Shown: positions 37,056-46,355, counted from the stretch's first letter. The stretch is DNA of 62,994 nt from Moraxellaceae bacterium (GCA_020697295.1 JAJFBF010000007.1:1-62994); one strand, 5' to 3'. A program made the numbers and translations. Notes: a model not told the origin generated them from the sequence alone.

Positions 37056-37514
37056 TTAACGCATGCGGATCCAGCGGATCACATGCTCTTCGATGTCGGC
37101 CTCGTCCACCACCGTTTCCGACAGCACGCGCCCGGCCACGGAAATCCCCGCCTTGTGCACACTCTCGGGCGTGCCACTCAGCAAAGGATGCCAGCGCGGC
37201 AGGCCACGGCCCTCGTTGAGCCGGCGGTAGGCGCAGGTCGAGGGCAGCCAGTTGATGCTGTCAAGGTTGGCGGGCGTGAGCTGCACGCAGTCCGGCACGT
37301 GCCGGCGCCGGCCCGGATAATCACTGCACTGCGCCGTACCCAGGTCGAGCAGGCGACAGGCGATCCGCGTGTAATCGATCTCGCCGGTATCCTCGTACTC
37401 GATCTTGTGCAGACAGCAGCGGCCGCAACCGTCGCAGAGGGCTTCCCACTCGGCCGGCGTGAGTTCCGCAAGGGCATAATGCTCCCAGAAGCGTTCGCGC
37501 AGCGACGTGCTCAC
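37056..37514 (-). CDS. ycgN: YcgN family cysteine-cluster protein (UPF0260)
   Basis: 152 residues. The early cysteine cluster LCDGCGRCCLHKIE (about residues 27-40) and later CRLLDLGTAQCSDYPGRRRHVPDC (about 53-76) match the YkgJ/YcgN zinc- or iron-binding CxxCxxxCC family. Function is uncharacterised. It overlaps the upstream phosphatase gene by four bases and is part of the conserved gammaproteobacterial rnd-ycgL-ycgN neighbourhood. Confidence 0.93.
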   Translation of the reverse strand: MSTSLRERFWEHYALAELTPAEWEALCDGCGRCCLHKIEYEDTGEIDYTRIACRLLDLGTAQCSDYPGRRRHVPDCVQLTPANLDSINWLPSTCAYRRLNEGRGLPRWHPLLSGTPESVHKAGISVAGRVLSETVVDEADIEEHVIRWIRMR

Positions 37515-37981
37515 AGGGGCGCCACCGCTTCGTAGTCGAGCCCCTGCCCGGCCAGTTGCAGGCCCAGGAAGTCGCGCCAGACACCTTCCGGCCGCCAGAC
37601 GGCATGCAGGGTCGCCGCCGCCTCATCGATCGGGACGCTTTCATGGAGCACCCGGTAAAGGAAGACAAAGGCCGAAGCGCGCATATTGCAGGCGCAGTGC
37701 ACCAGTACCGGCTCGTCGCGCATGGCCCAGAGCACCTGTGCAAAGAGCAGGAACTGCGCCGCCTCGGGCTTTTCCCACAGTACCGGGATCTGCAGGTAGT
37801 TGATGCCCTGGGCGGCCAGGCGCGCGCCCTCGTCGGCCACGGCGTTATCGGAGCCTGGCAGGGCCAGGTTGATGACATGACGCACGCCGGTTTCGCCCAG
37901 CGCGTCGAGCTGCGCCGTGGAGGGCTGCGCGGAAGTGCACAGCAGATCGTCAATGATGCTGACGGAAGACAAGGTGCTCAT
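37511..37981 (-). CDS. Protein tyrosine phosphatase-like protein with short active-site loop
   Basis: 156 residues of the DSP/beta-lactamase-hydrolase-like phosphatase group. The recognisable N-terminal block CTSAQPSTAQLDALGETGVRHVINL is followed by a P-loop VLVHCACNMRASAF (about residues 93-106). The canonical motif is HCx5R; here the DNA reads His-Cys-Ala-Cys-Asn-Met-Arg, giving only four residues between the first Cys and Arg, so either the catalytic geometry differs or the protein is a binding-only relative. It overlaps ycgN by 4 bases and ycgL by 1 base (TGATG). Confidence 0.8.
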   Translation of the reverse strand: MSTLSSVSIIDDLLCTSAQPSTAQLDALGETGVRHVINLALPGSDNAVADEGARLAAQGINYLQIPVLWEKPEAAQFLLFAQVLWAMRDEPVLVHCACNMRASAFVFLYRVLHESVPIDEAAATLHAVWRPEGVWRDFLGLQLAGQGLDYEAVAPL

Positions 37982-38280
37982 CAGGGCAGGTCCCGGTATT
38001 TGCTGTCGTCGGGATTATAGAGATCGAGCAGGTAATCTTCCTTCGGCGGCGGCATCTGCAGGTAAAAGCCCTGGCTGGACAACTCCTCGCGCAGTCGTTC
38101 CCCGCTGACACGGGCCAGGTCGCGGCCAGGTCGCAGGGGAATGTCCATGACATGAGCGGGCGTCCCGAACATCGCCAACAATTCCGCCGGGACCTTCCTG
38201 AGGCCGTCGACCTTGGCCACGTAAAGGAACATGTCGTCGCGCTTGCCGCTCCGGTACACGCTTACCAGCACCAGACTCAT
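37981..38280 (-). CDS. ycgL: YcgL domain protein
   Basis: 99 residues, full-length YcgL fold: VSVYRSGKRDDMFLYVAK near the start, LLAMFGTPAHVMDIPL in the middle and GFYLQMPPPKEDYLLDLY at the C terminus. Function is unknown in the family, but it is consistently linked to RNase D in gammaproteobacteria, as here, where its ATG overlaps the rnd stop by four bases. Confidence 0.94.
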   Translation of the reverse strand: MSLVLVSVYRSGKRDDMFLYVAKVDGLRKVPAELLAMFGTPAHVMDIPLRPGRDLARVSGERLREELSSQGFYLQMPPPKEDYLLDLYNPDDSKYRDLP

Positions 38281-39455
38281 GATCTCACCTCCACGGCGCG
38301 GCGGCGCTCCGTCGCCCAGGCCTCGAGATCAGACTGCGCAGCCGCCAGCACCGGCTCCAGCGCCGGCAACAGCACCTCGCCACGCCAGCCCAGGAAGGCG
38401 CGCGGCAGCGGCGCTTCCCGGCCGAGGTCGACGCGGCCCAGCACCAGCGCCTCCACATGCCGCTTGCGCAACAGCACCTCCTCGGGCACTCCGGTGCGCG
38501 TGGCCACCGCGCGCGCCGCCTTGCGCAGGTCGTCGAACAGGTCGCGGGATTCACGCGGCAAGGGCGTCGGCAGGCGCGCCGGCCAGCTGTCTTCCGGCAG
38601 GCGCCGGGCCTCCGCGATCACGGCAAGGATGGCGTCGGCTTCCTTGCGCAGGATGCGCGGGGTCATGTCCTCGATCTCGGACAGGGCCTGGGCCGTGCCG
38701 GGCTGCTTGCGCGCCAGGTCGAACAGGCTGGCGTTGCGGATCAGGAAGGTGCGCGGCAGGTCGCGCCGGCGCGCCGACTCGTCGCGCCACACCATGAGGG
38801 CGCGCAGCACGGCGAGCTCCTGGCGGCGCAGGCGCCAGGCATTGTTGGCGTCGCGGTACAGCAGGGAAGCATCGGGCGCGAAATCGAGCTCGTCCACCAT
38901 CAACTGGCAATCCGCCTCGAACCAGGCCAGCAGGCCCCGCGCCATGAGCTCGCCTTGTACGCGCTCAAAGAGCGCGGGCAGGAACTTCACATCGAGCGCG
39001 GCATAGGCCACCTGGCCCGGCGACAGCGGCCTCTGCAGCCAGTCCGAGCGCGATTCGTCCTTGCGGATCTCGACATTGATGTTTTCCTGCAACGCCTTTT
39101 GGTAGCCCACCTGCAGGCCCTGGCCCAGGAAGGCCGTGCCGATCTGCGTATCCAGGATGCCCTGCGGCTTCCCGCCCAGCAGCCGGCTCAGCACCTCGAT
39201 GTCCTCGGAGCAGGCATGCAGCATCTTGCGCGGAGACGGTTCGCGCAGGAGCGGCAGCAAGGGCGAGAAATCCGTGATGGTGACAGGATCGACCAGGTAC
39301 TCGGTGTCGCCGTCGCCAATCTGGATCAGGGCTATGCGCGGATGAAAGGTGTCGACGCGCATGAATTCAGTATCAAGCGCGATCGACTCGCGACCGGCGA
39401 GCTGCGCCACCATGCCGGTAAGCGCCGCGTTGTCGGTGATGTGGACGATGTTCAA
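38277..39455 (-). CDS. rnd: Ribonuclease D
   Basis: 392-residue DEDD 3'-5' exoribonuclease involved in tRNA 3'-end maturation. Exo motifs: ALDTEFMRV (about 26-34), HACSEDIEVL (about 80-89) and QVAYAALDVKFLPALF (about 147-162). One or two HRDC domains follow (about 205-290 and 310-380). The start is a TTG at 39455, directly abutting the TGA of the upstream acyl-CoA dehydrogenase gene (TGATTG), so translation is probably by re-initiation; no strong ribosome binding site is seen. Confidence 0.93.
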   Translation of the reverse strand: MNIVHITDNAALTGMVAQLAGRESIALDTEFMRVDTFHPRIALIQIGDGDTEYLVDPVTITDFSPLLPLLREPSPRKMLHACSEDIEVLSRLLGGKPQGILDTQIGTAFLGQGLQVGYQKALQENINVEIRKDESRSDWLQRPLSPGQVAYAALDVKFLPALFERVQGELMARGLLAWFEADCQLMVDELDFAPDASLLYRDANNAWRLRRQELAVLRALMVWRDESARRRDLPRTFLIRNASLFDLARKQPGTAQALSEIEDMTPRILRKEADAILAVIAEARRLPEDSWPARLPTPLPRESRDLFDDLRKAARAVATRTGVPEEVLLRKRHVEALVLGRVDLGREAPLPRAFLGWRGEVLLPALEPVLAAAQSDLEAWATERRRAVEVRS

Positions 39456-40601
39456 TCAGAGCCCCAGTTGCTTGGCGATCACTTCGTTCATGATCTCATG
39501 GGTACCGCCGCCGATGGCGAGGATACGGTTGTCGCGGTAAAGACGTTCGACCAGGGTCTCACGCATGAAGCCCATGCCGCCGAAGATCTGCACGGCCTCA
39601 TAGGTTACATAATCGCTGGTGCGGGTGGCGAAGTTCTTGGCCATCGACACTTCCTTGACGGAAGGGATGCCGGCCTGGATGCGCGCGCCCACTCGGTAGG
39701 TGAACTCGCGGCTGGCCTCCACCTGCGTGGCCATGTCGGCCAGCTTGTGGCGGATCACCTGCAACTTGGACAGGGGCTTGCCGAAGGCGCTGCGCTCGTG
39801 CACATAGCGCAGGGATTCTTCCAGCGCCAGGGTCGCGGTCATGTTGGCCATCACCGCAAGGTTGAGGCGCTCCATCTGGAAGTTGGTCATGATCACAAAG
39901 AAGCCGGCGTTCTCGCCGCCGATGAGGTTGGCCTTGGGCACCTTCACGTCGTCAAAGAAGAGTTCGGCGGTATCGCTGGCCCACCAGCCCATCTTCTTCA
40001 GCGGCTGGCCGGTGGTGAAGCCGGGCATGCCCTTTTCCATGAGCAGCAGGCTGATGCCGCCATAGCCCTCGTCGCCGGTGCGCACGGCCACGGTGTAGTA
40101 GTCGGCGCGAATACCGGACGTGATAAAGGTCTTGGAGCCGGAGACGCGATAATGGTCACCGTCGCTCACGGCCCGCGTCCGGATATTGGCCACGTCCGAG
40201 CCGCCGGAGGGTTCGGTGATGGCGAGCGCCGCGATCTTCTCGCCGCGCAGCACGGCCGGCACCACGCGCTGCTTCATCTCTTCCGTGCCCCACTTCACGA
40301 TGGGCGGCAGGCCGATGTCGAGCGAGCCCAGCGAGGCCACCAGGCCGCCGGAGCCGGAGCGCATCATTTCCTCGCTGGCGGCGATCTTCATGAAGACATC
40401 GCCTTCGCCATAGCCGCCCAGCGCTTCCGGATAGCCGATGCCGGCCATGCCGGCGTCGCCCAGGGTCTTGTAGAGTTCGCGCGGGAAGGTGCCCGCCTCC
40501 TCCCATTCATTGATGTGCGGCGCAATGTGATCGGCCACGATGCGGCGCATGGTGCGGCGCACTTCCTCGTGGGTATCGTTGAAATATTCGCTGTAGCTCA
40601 T
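39456..40601 (-). CDS. Acyl-CoA dehydrogenase
   Basis: 381-residue FAD flavoprotein catalysing alpha,beta-dehydrogenation of an acyl-CoA. Signatures: AITEPSGGSDVANIRTRA (about 131-148), a second FAD/substrate block (SAFGKPLSKLQVIRHKLADM, about 271-290) and QIFGGMGFMRE (about 346-356) near the C terminus. It aligns with long-chain or terpenoid-type ACADs; chain length is not deducible. AAGGG is 8 bases before ATG 40601. It is the first gene of an apparent operon with rnd, an unusual partner. The 250-base gap upstream to recR (40602-40851) holds its promoter region and no gene. Confidence 0.92.
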   Translation of the reverse strand: MSYSEYFNDTHEEVRRTMRRIVADHIAPHINEWEEAGTFPRELYKTLGDAGMAGIGYPEALGGYGEGDVFMKIAASEEMMRSGSGGLVASLGSLDIGLPPIVKWGTEEMKQRVVPAVLRGEKIAALAITEPSGGSDVANIRTRAVSDGDHYRVSGSKTFITSGIRADYYTVAVRTGDEGYGGISLLLMEKGMPGFTTGQPLKKMGWWASDTAELFFDDVKVPKANLIGGENAGFFVIMTNFQMERLNLAVMANMTATLALEESLRYVHERSAFGKPLSKLQVIRHKLADMATQVEASREFTYRVGARIQAGIPSVKEVSMAKNFATRTSDYVTYEAVQIFGGMGFMRETLVERLYRDNRILAIGGGTHEIMNEVIAKQLGL

Positions 40602-40851
40602 GGGTAAACCCTTCAGTGATGGCGCCGCCCCCGATGACACGGCAGAACTCGCCGCAGGAGCAGGCTTGTGGCTGGAAGAGGGGTCGAACGCCCCGTGCGC
40701 GGACCAGCAGGATGTCGCGCTGGCGGCGGGCCTATTTAGGCCCGGACAGAGGGCGGGCACAAGCCCGGACGCCTGCGATTGGCCCATCCTGAATGACGCG
40801 CCGGGATGTCCGGGACTTGTCCACGAAGGGCGCGGGGAAAGGTCGAGGCGC

Positions 40852-41454
40852 TCAGCCCAGGGCCTTGCGGCCGGCCAGGGCATGGGCCAGGGTATTGCCG
40901 TCCACGAACTCGAGCTCGCCCCCCATGGGCACGCCATGGGCGATGCGGCTGACAGCGATGGCCGGCTGGTCGCGCAGGGCCTCGCGCAGGTAATGCGCAG
41001 TGGCCTCGCCCTCCACGGTCGGATTGGTCGCCAGGATCAGCTCCCGCACTTCCCCACCACGCACCCGCTCCAGCAGGGCCGGAATGCCGAGCTCGCGCGG
41101 ACCGATGCCGTCCAGGGGCGAGAGATGCCCCTTGAGCACGAAATACACGCCCCGGAAGGAGCCCGAGCTTTCGATGGCGAGCTGGTCCACGGGGTTCTCG
41201 ACGACGCAGAGCAGGCTGCGGTCACGCGACCGGCTGGCGCAAATTCCGCACACTTCCGTTTCGCTCAGGGTCTGGCATTGCCGGCACTCGCGGACATTGT
41301 CCATGGCACGCGCCAGGACCTCGGCCAGCTTGCGGCCGCCACCGCGGTTGCGCTCCAGCAGGTGCAGCGCCATGCGCTGGGCGGACTTGGGCCCGACCCC
41401 GGGCAGCACGCGCAAGGCCTCGACCAGCTCCGTGACAAGCGGACTCAGGAACAT
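40852..41454 (-). CDS. recR: Recombination mediator protein RecR
   Basis: 200 residues, the standard RecR length. Helix-hairpin-helix [20 protein letters not shown] (about 15-34), Cys4 zinc finger [16 protein letters not shown] (about 57-72) and Toprim domain (about 80-175; [27 protein letters not shown]). It loads RecA at gaps with RecO/RecF. Its start is three bases after the stop of the small exported-protein gene that separates it from ybaB. Confidence 0.95.
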   Translation of the reverse strand: MFLSPLVTELVEALRVLPGVGPKSAQRMALHLLERNRGGGRKLAEVLARAMDNVRECRQCQTLSETEVCGICASRSRDRSLLCVVENPVDQLAIESSGSFRGVYFVLKGHLSPLDGIGPRELGIPALLERVRGGEVRELILATNPTVEGEATAHYLREALRDQPAIAVSRIAHGVPMGGELEFVDGNTLAHALAGRKALG

Positions 41455-41457
41455 GGG

Positions 41458-41907
41458 TCAGGGGCACGCCAGGGGAGTGAGGGCGCCGGGCCGCTCCACC
41501 CGGTCCAGCCAGGCCTGGTCAAAGACGTTCTCGCCGCTTTCGACGGTGTACCGCGAGACCACCACCGTGGCCGTCCCCGTCACGCCGCAGCTGCCGGCCG
41601 GCGGCTGCGCCGGTATGCCCAGCAGGCCTGCCGCGCTGCGGTTGTTGGAGAAGCAGAAGAAACGGCTGCTTGCCTTGCCGGCAGACGGCGGCAGGCGTGC
41701 CGCCGAGGCCGCATCCGGCGTGAAGCAGACGCGGTCACCGCGCCACACCAGGGTCTCGGCATCCTGGCGACGTTCGACGCGCCCCGCCAGGCTGACGCTG
41801 CCCTCATACTCGGTAAGGCGGCCTTCACGGCCGACCTCGCGGAAGCCGTCGGCAAACACCGGCGCGGACAGGGACAGCCCGAGGGCCAACATCAGGACAT
41901 TACGCAT
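41458..41907 (-). CDS. Secreted hypothetical protein inserted between ybaB and recR
   Basis: 149 residues with a clear signal peptide (MRNVLMLALGLSLSAPVFA). The mature domain is mostly beta-like, with SLAGRVERRQDAETLVWRGD and four Cys (in VCFTP, FFCFS, GSCGV and the C-terminal ACP), compatible with two disulfides. Not recognised. It has its own ribosome binding site (GAGGTG, overlapping the ybaB end) and is separated from recR by three bases, so it is translated within the dnaX-ybaB-recR operon although its product is exported. Confidence 0.78.
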   Translation of the reverse strand: MRNVLMLALGLSLSAPVFADGFREVGREGRLTEYEGSVSLAGRVERRQDAETLVWRGDRVCFTPDAASAARLPPSAGKASSRFFCFSNNRSAAGLLGIPAQPPAGSCGVTGTATVVVSRYTVESGENVFDQAWLDRVERPGALTPLACP

Positions 41908-41915
41908 CAGGCACC

Positions 41916-42245
41916 TCAAAACGGCAGCTTCATGCCGGGCGGCAGGTTCAGCCCGGCGGTGACATTGCCCATCTTCTTCTGGCTGTGTTCCTCGACCTTG
42001 CGCACGGCGTCGTTGACGGCGGCAGCAATGAGGTCCTCCAGCATTTCCTTGTCTTCCTTGAGCAGGCTGTCGTCGATCTGCACGCGCTTCACGTCGTGAC
42101 GGCCGGTCATGACGATCTTGACCAGGCCGGCGCCGGATTCACCGGTCAGCTCGGTGGCGGCCAGCTCTTCCTGGGTCTTGGCCATCTGCTTCTGCATCTG
42201 CTCCTGCATGCGCTGGGCCTGCTGCATCAGTTGCTGCATGTTCAT
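41916..42245 (-). CDS. ybaB: YbaB/EbfC nucleoid-associated protein
   Basis: 109 residues, typical length. The N-terminal Gln/Met-rich helix ([23 protein letters not shown]) and the core [21 protein letters not shown] with the C-terminal PPGMKLPF are diagnostic. It binds DNA as a dimer and often collaborates with RecR-related processes. ATG 42245 follows GAGGATCAACGAC; the in-frame TTG at 42260 overlaps the dnaX stop and is less likely. Confidence 0.94.
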   Translation of the reverse strand: MNMQQLMQQAQRMQEQMQKQMAKTQEELAATELTGESGAGLVKIVMTGRHDVKRVQIDDSLLKEDKEMLEDLIAAAVNDAVRKVEEHSQKKMGNVTAGLNLPPGMKLPF

Positions 42246-42256
42246 GTCGTTGATCC

Positions 42257-44104
42257 TCAATCAAGCGGAGTTATGGAATCGGGCAGGATTTCCGCCTGGA
42301 AATCCTCGACCAGGAGACGCACCACGGGATCGTCCCGCAGGGTCGCCCCGGCCTCGGCGAGCCGGGCCTGCTTGCGCACCGCGATCACCTGCATGGGGAC
42401 AGTGTAGGCGGGTTCGGTTTTGACGAGCTTCAGCTGCGTCCCCGGGAACTGGCGCTGGAACGCGGCCTCGACCTGTCCGAAGGACTGGCCGCTGGCCAGG
42501 ATGTCATGGCGGGGCGAGAGCTGCAGCTCGAAGCGCAGCTCGCCGCTGGCCACCAGGGCGGCATGACGCGCCAGGTTGAGGCCGCCGCCGGTGAGGCCGG
42601 AGGCCTGCACCCAGCATTCCCAGGCCTCGGGCGTACAGGCATCGGCCGGGCCGTTGAAGGTCGGCGCAGCCGCCGGCGCGACAGCGATCGGCCGGGGCGC
42701 CGGGGCCGGAGGCACGGCCGCCGGGGCATCCGGCCTGGCCGCCACCGGGGGATGCAGGGGCACGACATTGGAAACGGGAGCGGGCTGGGGCGCCTGGAGG
42801 GGCGCCGGCGCGGGAGTCGCATGGGCAAGGGCCGCGGAGGCCGCGGCATGCCCCGGCATGCTCGCGGGCGCCATGGCAGGGGTCGGTGCCCGCGCGGGCG
42901 CCGAGACCGCATGCGCCATTGCCTGCACACCGCCCGCCGGGGCCGGACGCGCGGCCGGGCGCGGCGCGCCAGACCCGGGCGCGCGCTGACCACCTTGTCC
43001 TGCCGCGTCCGCCGGTCCGCCCACAGGCCGGAAGGCCAGCATGCGCAGCAGGGTCATTTCAAAGCCGGAGCGCAGGTCGGCGGCCCAGGCCAGGTCGCGG
43101 CGGCCCTGCAGGGCGATCTGGTAATGCAACTGCACGTCCTCGGCGGTCATGGCGGCGGCCAGGGCGAGCAGGCGATCGCGGTCACCGAGCGCATTGTCCA
43201 CAGCCTCCGGCAGCATCTGGCCCAGCGCGAGCCGGTGCAGGGTGGACACGATCTCGGCCAGGGCGCTGGCGAAGTCCACACTCTGCTCGGCCAGTTGCGC
43301 ACACACCTCCAGCACCGCGGCGGCATCGCCGGAATTCACGGCCTCCAGGACGCGGAACACCAGGTCGCGGTCGATGGAGCCCAGCATGCTGCGCACGTCG
43401 GCGGTGCCCAGGCGACCGTTACCGAAGGCGATGGCCTGATCGGTCAGCGACAGGGCATCGCGCATGGAGCCATTGGCGGCGCGGCCGAGTTCCCAGAGCG
43501 CGCCTTCCTCGAACTCGACCACCTCCTTCTGCAGCACCGCGGACAGGTGTTCGACCACGCGCTCCGGCGACATGGCCTTGAGCGAGAACTGCAGGCAGCG
43601 CGACAGCACCGTCACCGGAAGCTTTTGCGGGTCGGTGGTGGCCAGCAGGAATTTCACATGCGGGGGCGGCTCCTCCAGGGTCTTCAGCAGGGCATTGAAG
43701 CTGCTGTTGGAGAGCATGTGCACTTCGTCGATGAGGTAGACCTTGTAGCGGCCCCGCGTCGGCGCGTACTGCACGTTGTCGAGCAGCTCGCGGGTATCCT
43801 CGACCTTGGTGCGGCTGGCGGCGTCGACCTCGATCAGGTCGACAAAGCGGCCCTCGTCCACCTCGCGGCAAGTAGAGCAGGTGCCACAGGGTTCGGAGCT
43901 CACGCCCGTCTCGCAGTTCAGGCATTTGGCGAGGATGCGGGCAATGGTGGTCTTGCCGACGCCGCGGGTGCCGGTGAACAGGTAGGCGTGATGCAGGCGG
44001 TCCTGGTCCAGCGCATTGATGAGCGCGCGCGCCACGTGCTCCTGGCCGACCAGCTCGCGAAAGCTGTGGGGCCGGTACTTGCGGGCAAGAACCTGATAGC
44101 TCAT
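42257..44104 (-). CDS. dnaX: DNA polymerase III subunits gamma/tau
   Basis: 615-residue clamp-loader ATPase. Walker [10 protein letters not shown] is near residues 45-53, a zinc module with Cys-rich [19 protein letters not shown] lies at 64-82, and Walker [11 protein letters not shown] near 123-132 is followed by the SRC motif (LSRCLQFSL). A long Ala/Pro linker covers about 370-490 and the C-terminal tau domain follows. No A-rich slippery heptamer is evident in the linker, so a gamma product by frameshifting is not supported by sequence. First gene of dnaX-ybaB-exported protein-recR. Confidence 0.96.
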   Translation of the reverse strand: MSYQVLARKYRPHSFRELVGQEHVARALINALDQDRLHHAYLFTGTRGVGKTTIARILAKCLNCETGVSSEPCGTCSTCREVDEGRFVDLIEVDAASRTKVEDTRELLDNVQYAPTRGRYKVYLIDEVHMLSNSSFNALLKTLEEPPPHVKFLLATTDPQKLPVTVLSRCLQFSLKAMSPERVVEHLSAVLQKEVVEFEEGALWELGRAANGSMRDALSLTDQAIAFGNGRLGTADVRSMLGSIDRDLVFRVLEAVNSGDAAAVLEVCAQLAEQSVDFASALAEIVSTLHRLALGQMLPEAVDNALGDRDRLLALAAAMTAEDVQLHYQIALQGRRDLAWAADLRSGFEMTLLRMLAFRPVGGPADAAGQGGQRAPGSGAPRPAARPAPAGGVQAMAHAVSAPARAPTPAMAPASMPGHAAASAALAHATPAPAPLQAPQPAPVSNVVPLHPPVAARPDAPAAVPPAPAPRPIAVAPAAAPTFNGPADACTPEAWECWVQASGLTGGGLNLARHAALVASGELRFELQLSPRHDILASGQSFGQVEAAFQRQFPGTQLKLVKTEPAYTVPMQVIAVRKQARLAEAGATLRDDPVVRLLVEDFQAEILPDSITPLD

Positions 44105-44316
44105 GGAAAAGATCCCGGACAGGCTGGGCCCAGGGCGGGCCATAAAGGGGGTCTATCGTAACGAATGGGCGCAGCCGGCAGAAGCGGCAAACGGCGGGAT
44201 TCCCGGATTGGCCGTCGCCCCGGGACGCTTCGGTAGCAAAAATGCGCAGGGAGTCCTCTGGAACCCCCGACCGGCGGCCGTTACGGTGCCTGCAGGAGAG
44301 TCGGGAGGCACTGGCG

Positions 44317-45558
44317 ATGGCGCAGGGAGTGATGGCACAGACCGCTCAGTATGTGTCGCGGGTGGCCAATGAAACCTATGGCCTGTCCCGGCGCATCATG
44401 CCGGAGCAGCCCTGGTGGCTGACCCTGGATCCGGCCTTCCACAAGTTCCCCGACGATTTCTACCTCGACCTGCCCACCCAGCTCCTGGTCAACGGCACGG
44501 CCTGCGTGGACAAGGCCATCCGTACCCTGAGCGCCAGCGTGGTCCTCGCCGCGGCCCTGCCCCAGACACTGCGCGACGGGGCACTGGCGCGGGATTTCGC
44601 GCAGTGGGGCTTTTACCAGGAGCTGGCCGACCAGCGGAATCCCGCGCTCTTCTTTCCACGCCCGCAGCAGGCGGTGACCATGCGCAGCCGCCTCGCCGGC
44701 CGCCTCGACTACCAGCCCAGCGAGGGCGTGGTGGAGGTGCTCGCCTTCGAGAGCCGCTTCGAGCCGGTGAACCCGGCCTTGCGCGAGGACTACCTCCGCC
44801 ACGAGCACAACCGCACCGCCTGGGCCCAGCACTGGCGCCACGACGGTCCGCCCCGGCCCACGATCTGTATCGTCCACGGCTTTATCGCCGACCCCTACTG
44901 GCTGAACGCCCGCTTTCTGGCCCTGCCCCGCTTCTACCAGATGGGCTACAACGTCCTGCTCTACACCCTGCCCTTCCACGGCCCGCGCAGCGGGCCGAAC
45001 GCGCCCTTCAGCGGCCACGGCTATTTTTCCTACGGCCTGTCGCACGCCAACGAGACCATCGCCCACGCCGTCCACGACTTCCGGCTCTTCCTGGACTACC
45101 TGGAGATGACGGGGGTGCCGCGCTTCGGCGTCACCGGCATCTCCCTGGGCGGCTATACCGCGGCCTTGCTCGCTGGCGTCGAGAACCGGCTGGCGTTCGC
45201 CGTACCCAACGTGCCGGTGGCCAGCCTCCCCGACCTCATCATGGAGTGGTTTCCCCTGGGCACGTTCCTGCGCATCGCAATGCGCGCCACCGGCACCGAC
45301 CTGCGCACGCTGCGCCATGCCAACGCGGTCGCCAGCCCGCTCACCTACCCACCGCTGCTGCCCCGCGAACGCCTGCTGCTGATCGGGGGCGCCGGCGACC
45401 GCTTCGCGCCCCCCAAGCACACGCGCCTCATCTGGGACCACTGGAACCATCCGCGCCTGCACTGGTTTCCCGGCAACCACCTGATCCATCTCGACCAGGG
45501 GCGCTACCTGCTCGAGATGGAGGACTTCCTGCACAAGATCGGCTTCGACCAGCCCTGA
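44317..45558 (+). CDS. Alpha/beta hydrolase family protein
   Basis: 413 residues. The catalytic elements are HGFIADPYWL (oxyanion, about 188-197), TGISLGGYTAAL (nucleophile Ser, about 273-284), GGAGDRFAPP (Asp) and FPGNHLIHLDQG (His). The N-terminal 150 residues are a helical cap-like region not typical of small esterases. Similar proteins in lipid-rich Gammaproteobacteria are uncharacterised hydrolases. ATG 44317 is preceded by GGGAGGCACTGGCG; ATG 44332 is an alternative. It is divergent from dnaX. Confidence 0.82.
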   Translation: MAQGVMAQTAQYVSRVANETYGLSRRIMPEQPWWLTLDPAFHKFPDDFYLDLPTQLLVNGTACVDKAIRTLSASVVLAAALPQTLRDGALARDFAQWGFYQELADQRNPALFFPRPQQAVTMRSRLAGRLDYQPSEGVVEVLAFESRFEPVNPALREDYLRHEHNRTAWAQHWRHDGPPRPTICIVHGFIADPYWLNARFLALPRFYQMGYNVLLYTLPFHGPRSGPNAPFSGHGYFSYGLSHANETIAHAVHDFRLFLDYLEMTGVPRFGVTGISLGGYTAALLAGVENRLAFAVPNVPVASLPDLIMEWFPLGTFLRIAMRATGTDLRTLRHANAVASPLTYPPLLPRERLLLIGGAGDRFAPPKHTRLIWDHWNHPRLHWFPGNHLIHLDQGRYLLEMEDFLHKIGFDQP

Positions 45559-45648
45559 CCGGTTTGCCAGGGCGGCGCGCCGCGCCAGCCATGGCATCCC
45601 CCGCCCGGCATGCTAGGCTGGCTCCACATTCGCCACACCTGACATGCC

Positions 45649-45819
45649 ATGGCCACCATCCTGCCCTTCCGCAAACCCGTCAAGGCCAAGGGCCTCTGCC
45701 AGCACGGCTTCCACAAATGGAAGATCCGGCAGGAGAAACAATTCGACGTGCAGCAGGGCAAGCTCGTCACCGTGTACCGCTGCGAACGCTGCGACGAGCA
45801 GAAGGTAAAAGCGCACTAG
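45649..45819 (+). CDS. Small basic zinc-ribbon-like protein
   Basis: 56-residue ORF, conserved-looking. It begins MATILPFRKPVKAKGLCQHG and ends with a two-strand segment LVTVYRCERCDEQK. Cys17, His19, His22 or another His, and the CxxC pair (Cys46/Cys49) could bind one zinc ion. A GCTAGGCT promoter-like element lies 30 bases upstream of the ATG (45612-45619). Function is unknown; it resembles small uncharacterised proteins of Pseudomonas-type genomes. DUF2505 follows after 29 bases. Confidence 0.72.
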   Translation: MATILPFRKPVKAKGLCQHGFHKWKIRQEKQFDVQQGKLVTVYRCERCDEQKVKAH

Positions 45820-45848
45820 TTTTCCGCACCCTTGAACGGAGCCCTTGC

Positions 45849-46355
45849 ATGAAAGCCGGCTTTTTCCAGGACTATCCCGCCACGCCCGAGCGGCTGTGGC
45901 AGGTATTTGGCCAGCCCGACTATCCGCACCGCAAATACCAGGCCCAGGGCATCACGGCCTACCAGGTGCGCAAGTTCGATGCCCGGCCCGACCACATCAG
46001 CCTGGACGTGGAGCGCACGTTGTCAGTCCCGCTGCACCGCATTCCGCATTTCGCGCAGCGCTTCGTGCATCCCGAGCAAACCCTGCACTACCTGTCCAAC
46101 TGGCGGCGCAACGGCCAGGGCCAGGCCGATTTCGACCTGGAAATCGTGGCCGCCGGCCTGCCGCTGCACATCACCGGCAAGGGCGAGCTGCGCCTGGTAG
46201 GCAACAATGCCTCGCGCCTGTCCATCGAGTTCGATGTGAAAGTGAGCGTGCCCCTGATTGGCGGCAAGGTCGAGAAGATGGTGGCGAGCTTTATCGAGAA
46301 ATCCTTCCACGACGACCACGCCTTCACGCTGCAATACCTGGCCGAGGCCGGCTGA
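45849..46355 (+). CDS. DUF2505 family protein (SRPBCC-like)
   Basis: 168 residues. The START/SRPBCC-like pattern is seen: YPATPERLWQVFGQPDYPHRKY at the start, alternating strands in the middle (SLDVERTLSV, HITGKGELRLVG, RLSIEFDVKVSVPLIGGKVE) and a long C-terminal helix (KMVASFIEKSFHDDHAFTLQYL). Such domains bind hydrophobic ligands in a cavity; ligand unknown. No signal peptide. It is likely co-transcribed with the small zinc-ribbon gene and ends before a strong terminator. Confidence 0.85.
   Translation: MKAGFFQDYPATPERLWQVFGQPDYPHRKYQAQGITAYQVRKFDARPDHISLDVERTLSVPLHRIPHFAQRFVHPEQTLHYLSNWRRNGQGQADFDLEIVAAGLPLHITGKGELRLVGNNASRLSIEFDVKVSVPLIGGKVEKMVASFIEKSFHDDHAFTLQYLAEAG

Noticed and set aside
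42690-43000. Search for a dnaX programmed frameshift (gamma product)
   Set aside because: No A6G-like slippery sequence seen in the linker region.
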